From positions 1 through 7,130 of the forward strand of contig USOQ01000097.1 in NCBI GenBank assembly GCA_900556395.1: a stretch of 7,130 nt of DNA, in the 5' to 3' direction. This document shows, in pieces, positions 1-4,858 of the stretch. This DNA comes from Candidatus Segatella caccae. Lineage in GTDB: Bacteria > Bacteroidota > Bacteroidia > Bacteroidales > Bacteroidaceae. A model generated the notes under the pieces. It did no database searches and had not been told where the DNA came from. It saw nothing but the letters and a program-made list of their open reading frames with translations. The position numbers were made by a program, and so were the translations under genes. Positions within the stretch are counted from its first letter, which is position 1. Every line of letters starts with the position of its first letter.

Positions 1-430
1 GCTTTTGGGGAACATCTGCCATACCGCTCTGCACCAAGGCTGTAGGTAAATTGCCAGGAGAAACGATGTTGTAGAGCACCAGACCCACTGCTGCAGCTGC
101 TATCGTCGTAAGCAGGGTGTAGGTGATGGTGTGGCGAAATATCTTACCGGTATCTGCCTGGTTGCCCAAGGATGCCAGGGTTGTGATGACAGCCAAGGCT
201 ATGGTTGGTACTGCCAGAAGTTGGAATAAGCGGGTATAGACCGTGGCGATGAAATTCATCAGGCCATCCAGCCAGCTGATGCCGAACATACCTAAGACTG
301 CGCCTACTATCAAAGCGCCTATCCATAGTACCAGCTGCCGAGTTTGCTTATTCTTCACTCTTTTTTGCTTACTGCAGTCAGCATTGCTATCCAGCTGTTT
401 ATTTCCCATATCATTTATTGTTTTTCCCAT
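1..430 (-). CDS. Dicarboxylate/amino acid:cation symporter (SDF/DAACS family), 5' part only
   Basis: An open frame of 143 codons begins at the ATG at 430 and runs off the left edge, so the C-terminal two thirds or more is missing. After a polar, basic N-terminus (residues 1-31, several Lys/Arg) come three hydrophobic segments at about 32-51, 59-89 and 101-122. The second contains RLFQLLAVPTIALAVITTLA, which matches the conserved TM2 pattern of GltP/GltPh-type carriers (RLLKM...P...S...G), and the third ends in a short PGNL-like loop typical of the family. Such inner-membrane proteins take up C4-dicarboxylates, glutamate, aspartate or neutral amino acids with Na+ or H+; the substrate cannot be read because the HP1/HP2 and TM8 binding region lies outside the window. 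A second in-frame ATG lies 7 codons downstream (409), so the start is uncertain. The gene follows the HD-domain gene by 39 bp and probably has its own promoter in that gap. Confidence 0.85.
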   Translation of the reverse strand, partial: MGKTINDMGNKQLDSNADCSKQKRVKNKQTRQLVLWIGALIVGAVLGMFGISWLDGLMNFIATVYTRLFQLLAVPTIALAVITTLASLGNQADTGKIFRHTITYTLLTTIAAAAVGLVLYNIVSPGNLPTALVQSGMADVPQK

Positions 431-455
431 GATTTTAAATTATTATTTTTTTAGA

Positions 456-463
456 CAAAAGTA
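456..463 (-). promoter_or_regulatory. Candidate -7 promoter element for the symporter gene
   Basis: On the minus strand this reads TACTTTTG, an exact match to the Bacteroidetes -7 consensus TAnnTTTG. It lies in the 39-bp gap just after the HD-gene stop codon and 25 bp before the symporter ATG. No good TTTG is seen 19-21 bp upstream, where the sequence is still HD-gene coding, so the -33 element is weak. It would give a very short A-rich leader. The assignment is by motif only. Confidence 0.4.
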
Positions 464-469
464 TTCTCC

Positions 470-979
470 TTATTCCAGCCCCCACATATCATTCAGCATA
501 CTGATTGCAGACTCTGAGCGGAAGACATGATTGCGGAAGGTGATGATGGCTTCGGGGGCAAGGTGGGCTTCGAAGGAATTCACCAGGAAATCTGCTTCGA
601 GCAGAATGCGATGGTCGAGGCTGGTTACATCCGTATAAGTATGGTGATGAGCGATGAGCCAGCAGATTCTATCTGTCTGCGCGGCTGTGAATCCATCTAC
701 TTCTGACAGTACTTTTTTTGCCTCGTCAGGACCCAGTTCTTCCTGGTGCTTGCCATCGCAGTTGCCGTATCTGGCTTGTGAAACGTGAATGCCTACATCG
801 TGAAGAATGGCTGCTGCTTCGAGCACGAAGAGTTCTTCTCCGTTCATTCCCTCTGCTATCGCAATCATACGGGCAAAGTCGTGCACCTTTACGAAATGCT
901 GGATGAGTGGCGCATCGCCACCATCGTACTTAATCATCGCCCTCATCAGTTGAGCGAGTATCAATTCCTTGTTTGTCAT
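470..979 (-). CDS. HD-domain phosphohydrolase-like protein
   Basis: A complete 169-residue cytoplasmic protein with no signal peptide or membrane segment. It carries the metal-binding pattern of the HD superfamily: His33 (VHDFARM), the His60-Asp61 doublet (AAILHDVG), His111/His112 (WLIAHHHTY) and Asp130 (LLEADFLVN). This H...HD...H...D order is the complete metal ligand set, so it is probably an active metal-dependent phosphohydrolase. HD proteins of this size act on nucleotides or other phosphate esters, but the substrate cannot be told from sequence; there is no RelA/SpoT synthetase part, no tRNA-processing domain and no c-di-GMP HD-GYP signature. It starts 89 bp after the kinase stop codon on the same strand. 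No convincing promoter is seen in that gap, so it may be co-transcribed with the kinase. The ATG at 979 is the first Met of a frame with good family-like sequence soon after it. The leader has no clear Shine-Dalgarno, as is usual in this phylum. Confidence 0.88.
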   Translation of the reverse strand: MTNKELILAQLMRAMIKYDGGDAPLIQHFVKVHDFARMIAIAEGMNGEELFVLEAAAILHDVGIHVSQARYGNCDGKHQEELGPDEAKKVLSEVDGFTAAQTDRICWLIAHHHTYTDVTSLDHRILLEADFLVNSFEAHLAPEAIITFRNHVFRSESAISMLNDMWGLE

Positions 980-988
980 AATCTTATT

Positions 989-1014
989 GTGGTTTAACGA
1001 TTTTAGTTGACCAC
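989..1014 (-). promoter_or_regulatory. Possible hairpin in the leader of the HD-domain gene
   Basis: The arms 989-998 (GTGGTTTAAC) and 1006-1014 (GTTGACCAC) can pair over about nine positions with one bulge and one G-T pair around a 7-nt loop. It ends 10 bp before the HD-gene ATG, so in mRNA it would sit close to the ribosome entry site. It could equally be the remains of a weak terminator after the kinase, but no T-tract follows in the minus direction. The rest of the 980-1068 gap shows no consensus promoter. Confidence 0.25.
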
Positions 1015-1068
1015 TTTACGCTTTATTGATAATACGAGTTGACTCAGTTATTTTCTGCTATTGGAGAT

Positions 1069-2661
1069 TTATTTTTTGTTGGTTACAGCCGTTTGCTCAA
1101 TGGCAAGGCCAGCTTTATAGGCTTCGATATACTTATCGAATCCTGCCACTTCTTCGGCAGTAGGTGTTATCTCCACCCCCTTGTTGCCTGCAAAGACACG
1201 ATTGTCCAAATAGTCAGCAAGCGACTCTTGGTTGTTGTTTATCATATAGGCAGCGAGGAGGGCGATACCCCAAGCTCCACCTTCGCCAGCTGTTTCCATC
1301 ACAGAGATAGGCGAGTTGAGCGCTGCTGCAAGAATACGCTGACCTACGCCAGGTGTTTTGAATAGTCCACCATGGCCCGTGATGCGGTCTACTGCCACAT
1401 GCTCGTCCTTGAAGAGAATATCGTTGCCTATCTTCAGAACGGCTACGGCTGCATAAAGGTTGGTACGGATAAAATTGGCAAGGTTGAACTTGTCGCCAGT
1501 CGACCTAACGAACATTGGCCGTCCTTCGTTTAGCCCTGTGATAGGTTCGCCAGAGAAGTAGTTGTAAGCGAGGAGGCCGCCACAGTCGGCATTGCCCTGT
1601 AGTGCATGATTGTAGAGCTTGGCAAATACGTCTGCCGTACTAATCTCCACGCCCAAAAGCTGAGCATACTGCTTAAAGAGAGAAATCCAAGCATTGAGAT
1701 CGGAGGTGCAGTTGTTGCAGTGTACCATGGCAACGGGACTTCCGCAGGGTGTCGTAACCATATCAATGGCTTCGTAGGGTTGGCTCAATGGCTTTTCGAG
1801 TACGATCATAGAGAATGAAGACGTACCTGCCGACACATTGCCTGTGCGCTGACGCACAGCGTTGGTAGCCACCATTCCCGTTCCGGCATCGCCCTCTGGT
1901 GGACACAGAGGAACTCCCGCTTGCAAATTGCCCGTTGGGTCGAGGAGTAGGGCACCTTGTTCGGTCAATGTGCCAGCGTTCTCGCCTGCAAGAAGTACCT
2001 TCGGCAAGATGTCAAGTATCTTCCATCCTATGTCTTTAGATGCTATAAGTTTATCAAACTTTTCTACCATGGAGGCATCATAATCGTTAGTGTCAGAGTC
2101 GATGGGTAACATACCTGATGCGTCGCCTATACCCAGGACACGTTTTCCAGTAAGCATCCAGTGTACATATCCTGCGAGAGTAGTGAGGTAATCGATCTCC
2201 TTCACATGGGTCTCTCCATCGATGATGGCCTGATATACGTGAGAGATACTCCAACGCAGAGGTATGTTGAAGTTGAAGAGCTCTGAAAGTTTGGCTGCAG
2301 CCTTACCTGTATTGGTGTTGCGCCAAGTGCGGAACGGCACAAGAATCTTTTGGCTTTTATCGAATGCCATATAGCCGTGCATCATGGCACTGATGCCGAT
2401 GGCGGCAAGCGATGTAATCTCCTCGTCATAGCGTTGCTTGACCTGACGACGCAGGTCTGCATAGCAGTCTTTTAGTCCATTCCAGATGTCTTCGATGCTA
2501 TATGTCCATAGCTTATCCTCATACCTGTTTTCCCATTCGTGTGCGCCTTGGGCTATCGGCGCATTATTCTCATCAATCAGCACTGCTTTGATACGTGTTG
2601 ACCCCAATTCTATTCCGAGCACAGCGCGTCCTGATTGTATACATTGTTTTGGATTGTTCAT
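1069..2661 (-). CDS. FGGY-family carbohydrate kinase, probably L-ribulokinase-type
   Basis: A complete 530-residue cytoplasmic sugar kinase that transfers phosphate from ATP to a sugar. The N-terminal FGGY domain opens with the phosphate-1 loop GIELGSTRIKAVLID (16-30). A substrate-side motif AMMHGY lies at 92-97, and PEGDAGTGMV (255-264) carries Asp258, the expected catalytic base. The C-terminal domain has GTSSF (279-283), the nucleotide-binding segment GHGGLFKTPGVGQRILAAAL (429-448) and AGEGGAWGIALLAAY (458-472). Length and overall wording fit the Bacteroidetes kinase group found in L-arabinose loci, which points to L-ribulose as substrate; xylulose or another ketose is possible. No isomerase (araA, xylA) or epimerase (araD) gene lies in the window, so the substrate is inferred. 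The ATG at 2661 has no Shine-Dalgarno but sits about 36 bp downstream of the expected start site of a well-spaced promoter. The motif residues look intact, and the enzyme is probably active. Confidence 0.9.
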   Translation of the reverse strand: MNNPKQCIQSGRAVLGIELGSTRIKAVLIDENNAPIAQGAHEWENRYEDKLWTYSIEDIWNGLKDCYADLRRQVKQRYDEEITSLAAIGISAMMHGYMAFDKSQKILVPFRTWRNTNTGKAAAKLSELFNFNIPLRWSISHVYQAIIDGETHVKEIDYLTTLAGYVHWMLTGKRVLGIGDASGMLPIDSDTNDYDASMVEKFDKLIASKDIGWKILDILPKVLLAGENAGTLTEQGALLLDPTGNLQAGVPLCPPEGDAGTGMVATNAVRQRTGNVSAGTSSFSMIVLEKPLSQPYEAIDMVTTPCGSPVAMVHCNNCTSDLNAWISLFKQYAQLLGVEISTADVFAKLYNHALQGNADCGGLLAYNYFSGEPITGLNEGRPMFVRSTGDKFNLANFIRTNLYAAVAVLKIGNDILFKDEHVAVDRITGHGGLFKTPGVGQRILAAALNSPISVMETAGEGGAWGIALLAAYMINNNQESLADYLDNRVFAGNKGVEITPTAEEVAGFDKYIEAYKAGLAIEQTAVTNKK

Positions 2662-2703
2662 GTTGTTTGGGCTTTAGTTGTTATTGTTTTACGTTTATGG
2701 GTG

Positions 2704-2734
2704 TAAAACTATAACTTTATCTTTAAAGTGCAAA
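2704..2734 (-). promoter_or_regulatory. Promoter of the FGGY kinase gene with operator-like inverted repeat
   Basis: Reading on the minus strand, TTTG (2731-2734) is followed by exactly 19 bp and then TAGTTTTA (2704-2711). This is a good Bacteroidetes -33/-7 pair, with one mismatch in the -7 box (A for the final G). It predicts transcription starting near 2698 and a leader of roughly 36 nt before the kinase ATG. The spacer holds an inverted repeat, ACTTTA (2714-2719) and TAAAGT (2724-2729), 4 bp apart, a plausible regulator site. Further upstream are the palindrome ACTTATAAGT (2776-2785), the 5-1-5 palindrome CTTTA-C-TAAAG (2796-2806), and TTTTACAC (2770-2777), an inverted copy of GTGTAAAA at 2701-2708. 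No regulator identity can be given. Confidence 0.5.
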
Positions 2735-2766
2735 ACTTTTAATGGATTATTTTATGATAAAGGTGT

Positions 2767-2841
2767 TTATTTTACACTTATAAGTATTATTTTAACTTTA
2801 CTAAAGCAAAAAGTGCCTACACACATCATGGCGAAGAGCAT
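2767..2841 (-). CDS. Possible 24-residue hydrophobic peptide after ygbA
   Basis: A short frame begins with ATG at 2841, only 15 bp after the ygbA-family stop codon, and ends with TAA at 2767. AGGAA lies 5 bp before the ATG, an unusually good ribosome site for this window. The peptide is hydrophobic with two cysteines (MLFAMMCVGTFCF...) and a Lys-containing tail, so it could be one short membrane segment. Against it: the sequence is very short, AT-rich toward its end, and overlaps the palindromes upstream of the kinase promoter. No family is recognised. It may simply be chance. Confidence 0.18.
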   Translation of the reverse strand: MLFAMMCVGTFCFSKVKIILISVK

Positions 2842-2856
2842 ACCGATTCCTGCCTG

Positions 2857-3180
2857 CTACAATTCTCTAAGGATATGTTTGATGGCTGCGACAGGGTGAT
2901 ACAAAATCATTCTCGGACCAGCCCAGCGCATCACTTTGCACATTCGTTCTTTCATCTGAGGGCGATAACAATGGATGGGACATTTCTTGCAAGTCGTCTT
3001 GTTCTCACCAAATTTGCAGTGTTCCAACCTTGCTGTAGCATACTGTAGCAGTTCTTTGCACGAAGTACATAATTCCTCGTTGCCCTCCTTCTTCCTGCAG
3101 TATAGTCGTATCATCTGCTCCACGACTTGCTGCTCTTCCTTTATTCTGTTCACTTCAGTAAAGATTTTAAAGTTTTGCAC
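2857..3180 (-). CDS. ygbA: YgbA-family protein (nitrous oxide-stimulated promoter family)
   Basis: A complete 107-residue soluble, basic, cysteine-rich protein. It shows the family's conserved core: EQMIRLYCRKK (21-31), LCTSC (37-41), a run around LEHCKFGENKTTCKKCPIHC (52-71) and MRWAGPRMILYHP (84-96). Cysteines 38, 41, 55, 64, 67 and 71 look like a metal- or Fe-S-binding set, although no cofactor is established for the family as far as I know. In E. coli ygbA belongs to the NsrR (nitric oxide) regulon; the molecular function is unknown, so a role in nitrosative stress here is by analogy. The start is a GTG at 3180, inside the last codons of the MFS gene (14-bp overlap), which suggests translational coupling. 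The next in-frame ATG (residue 23) would remove conserved residues, so the upstream start is preferred; a GTG at residue 10 is an alternative. Confidence 0.88.
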   Translation of the reverse strand: MQNFKIFTEVNRIKEEQQVVEQMIRLYCRKKEGNEELCTSCKELLQYATARLEHCKFGENKTTCKKCPIHCYRPQMKERMCKVMRWAGPRMILYHPVAAIKHILREL

Positions 3181-4351
3181 GTTCAGAAGTTAAACAAGTT
3201 ATGAGAAGCGATATCGCAGCTAAGATTGCTCCCACAAGACATACACCCAACCATCCCTCGTGTGTCCAAGCCAATCCTGCGCAATAAGTACCGAAAGAGC
3301 CACCAATAAAATAGGTTGTCATGAAGATGGTGTTAGCTCTATTGGAGGCTTGTGGCATTTCCTGGATACAACCGCTTTGGTTGCTGAGTTGTAGGCATTG
3401 CAAGCCTACATCGACCAAGATGATGGCTATGATGAGCCCTATAAAGGTGTTGCCCATCAGATAGGCCGTAGTCCATGCCACAAGCTGTAAACAGGCTCCG
3501 TAAATGCTCATCTTTCTTATGCCCCATCTGTTCACGAGTTTGCCCAAGCCACTTGCAGCAGTGGCTCCTGCTATGCCACACATTCCTAACGTTCCTACCA
3601 TCTCGCTGCCCGCGAAGAACGGAGCTTCTGCCAACTTAAAGGCGAGGCATGACCAGATGGCCATCATACTTCCAAAGCTGAAAGCTGCGCGGATGGCATA
3701 AAGGCGTATGCGACCATTGGTCTTCACGATATTGAAGACGCTAACCATCAATCCCTTGTAGGAGCCAGTATAGTTGCTTTTTATCTGTGGCATAATCTTG
3801 AGCGTGAGAGCCATGCACAGAACCATCACAACAGCGGCTATGAAAAACATTTCGCGCCAACCCAACCATTCGCCAACATAACCACTAACGACTCTCGATG
3901 CAAGAATACCCGTTAGCAGTCCCGACAGAACGACACCCATATTCCTGCTCTTGTTCTCTTTCTTCGAATATTGTCCTGCTATAGGTATGAAAAATTGTGG
4001 TATTACAGAACAGGCACCAAGTAGGAGAGAGGCGCCCCAAATAAGCCATACCTTTTGGGCGACAGCAATGACAAGGGCCATGATAGTCGCCACCGTCATG
4101 TTGGTAATAATGATGCGTCGGCGCGAATAGAGGTCACCCATAGGGATGAGGAAACACAAACCAAGCGCATAGCCTATTTGTGTGACAACGGTTATGAGAT
4201 TTGCCTCATGTTGACTCACCCCCATATCGTGGCGTATCATCTCCAGAAGAGGTTGATTATAGTAGCAGTTGGCTACGGTAAGTCCCGCAATAATTGCCAT
4301 CGTAAGCAATAAACTACGTTCAATGCCTTCGTTTTCATTCAGTTGTTTCAT
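3167..4351 (-). CDS. MFS transporter, drug/sugar-efflux type (AraJ/YgaY-like)
   Basis: A complete 394-residue major facilitator superfamily protein with about 12 hydrophobic segments and no signal peptide, expected in the inner membrane. The first segment ends in ANCYYNQPLLEMI (27-39), a phrase typical of the YgaY-like branch of the AraJ group (COG2814). The loop between TM2 and TM3 holds a motif A variant, MGDLYSRRRI (71-80), in place of G-x-L-a-D-r-x-G-r-r. A second, weaker motif A-like loop (KLVNRWGIRK, 271-280) begins the C-terminal half. Members are mostly proton-driven exporters of small molecules, but the substrate is not predictable. Its last 14 bp overlap the ygbA-family gene, so the two are almost certainly co-transcribed. 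Upstream, 24 bp before the ATG, is the stop codon of a truncated TolC-type efflux gene. The gene may therefore once have been part of a larger efflux operon; no consensus promoter was found directly upstream. Confidence 0.92.
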   Translation of the reverse strand: MKQLNENEGIERSLLLTMAIIAGLTVANCYYNQPLLEMIRHDMGVSQHEANLITVVTQIGYALGLCFLIPMGDLYSRRRIIITNMTVATIMALVIAVAQKVWLIWGASLLLGACSVIPQFFIPIAGQYSKKENKSRNMGVVLSGLLTGILASRVVSGYVGEWLGWREMFFIAAVVMVLCMALTLKIMPQIKSNYTGSYKGLMVSVFNIVKTNGRIRLYAIRAAFSFGSMMAIWSCLAFKLAEAPFFAGSEMVGTLGMCGIAGATAASGLGKLVNRWGIRKMSIYGACLQLVAWTTAYLMGNTFIGLIIAIILVDVGLQCLQLSNQSGCIQEMPQASNRANTIFMTTYFIGGSFGTYCAGLAWTHEGWLGVCLVGAILAAISLLITCLTSERAKL

Positions 4352-4375
4352 TTTTTTTCGTTGTTTTCTTGTTTT

Positions 4376-4444
4376 TTACCATCCGTCGTCTCCCAATGCC
4401 TTGTACATCTTGACCATGGAGATTTGCTTATTATCAAAAATTCT
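4376..4444 (-). pseudogene. 3' remnant of a TolC/NodT-type efflux outer-membrane protein gene
   Basis: In the minus direction a frame that is closed by TGA at 4445-4447 reads RIFDNKQ... and ends MVKMYKALGDDGW followed by TAA (4376-4378). This closely resembles the extreme C-terminus of NodT/OprM-type outer-membrane efflux lipoproteins, which usually end in a phrase like LYKALGGGW. Nothing upstream in any frame continues the homology, so only about 20 codons of a roughly 450-residue gene remain, with a breakpoint near 4439-4447. The remnant ends 24 bp before the MFS start, as adjacent operon genes would. It has no start codon and is not expected to make a protein. The assignment rests on a short but characteristic tail. 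Confidence 0.55.
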
Positions 4445-4523
4445 TCATGCACAAAAGCTTTATAGCCTTTAGTCCGTTCTTCTACAACATGCGAAAGTTC
4501 AGTATATTGTCTGAATTTATATA

Positions 4524-4561
4524 TCCAGTACCACTTTTGATGTTGCTTAAGTGGTACTGGA
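4524..4561. repeat. Perfect 13-bp inverted repeat (hairpin)
   Basis: TCCAGTACCACTT at 4524-4536 is exactly inverted at 4549-4561 with a 12-bp loop. No T-tract follows on either strand, so it is not a standard intrinsic terminator. The right arm is also the first unit of a direct-repeat block. It may be a protein-binding site, a REP-like palindrome or a recombination relic. Confidence 0.75.
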
Positions 4562-4616
4562 GTTTCACCCTGGTGGTACTGGAGTATCCTTTAGTTGGTA
4601 CAGGAGTAATACTTAT
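4551..4616. repeat. Three direct repeats with a 22-bp period
   Basis: GTGGTACTGGAGT occurs at 4551-4563 and exactly again at 4573-4585; a third copy, TTGGTACAGGAGT (two changes), is at 4595-4607. The spacing is 22 bp each time, close to two helical turns, and the linkers between the conserved 13-mers differ. The period is not a multiple of three and stop codons interrupt the block, so it is not a repeated peptide. Conserved cores with variable linkers are what iteron or regulator-site arrays look like. A dispersed intergenic repeat is an alternative. Confidence 0.7.
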
Positions 4617-4752
4617 ATGACACCAATGGGATACTTAAATGGGTGTTTTCCTATAAGTCGGTATGCTATTCATGACATTGCAAAATAGAAGATTAATTAT
4701 AGAGAAACGACCGATTTTAAACAATTCATGCAATGTGAGACCAATCATATTG

Positions 4753-4786
4753 TTGTTTTCGCTTTATTTTTAGTTTAGTATATTTG
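4753..4786 (+). promoter_or_regulatory. Orphan plus-strand promoter-like sequence
   Basis: TATATTTG (4779-4786) matches the Bacteroidetes -7 consensus exactly on the plus strand. TTG at 4753-4755 lies 23 bp upstream, slightly farther than usual, so the -33 element is weak. It points right, into the 3' end of the opposing kup gene, and no plus-strand gene follows. It could drive an antisense or small RNA, or be left over from a deleted gene. Confidence 0.35.
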
Positions 4787-4810
4787 CACTAAATAGTGCT
4801 TATTAAGCAC
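4774..4810. promoter_or_regulatory. Cluster of overlapping palindromes (operator-like)
   Basis: Three inverted repeats overlap within 37 bp: TTTAGT/ACTAAA (4774-4779 and 4788-4793), GCACTA/TAGTGC (4786-4791 and 4794-4799), and GTGCTTA-T-TAAGCAC (4796-4810), all perfect. They cover the -7 box and the expected start site of the plus-strand promoter-like sequence, where a repressor would bind. They could instead be RNA hairpins near the end of the kup transcript. Confidence 0.4.
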
Positions 4811-4820
4811 GCAGACAAAA

Positions 4821-4853
4821 GAAAATTATTCAACTTTCCCATTTGCGAAAGTT
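4821..4853 (-). terminator. Probable weak intrinsic terminator of kup
   Basis: Just after the kup stop codon the minus strand has AACTTTC (4847-4853), an 8-nt loop and GAAAGTT (4832-4838), a perfect 7-bp stem. It is followed by the T-rich run GAATAATTTTC (4821-4831). The stem is AT-rich and the T-run is interrupted, so termination may be partial. No T-tract follows on the plus strand, which supports the minus-strand reading. Confidence 0.45.
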
Positions 4854-4858
4854 AAGTA

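Noticed and set aside
2678..2899. A 73-codon plus-strand frame over the spacer between kinase and ygbA
   Set aside because: It runs through the kinase promoter and its palindromes, is AT-driven (Leu, Ile, Lys, Phe), and overlaps the conserved ygbA end.
4348..4590. An 80-codon minus-strand open frame whose stop overlaps the MFS ATG (ATGA)
   Set aside because: It has no ATG, crosses the hairpin and repeat block, and its last third is the out-of-frame reading of the TolC-type tail. Probably chance openness across a rearranged spacer.
4675..4736. Inverted ACATTGC/GCAATGT copies 48 bp apart, with two ATTCATG copies nearby
   Set aside because: Arms of only 7 bp at this distance in AT-rich spacer are easily due to chance, and no element lies between them.
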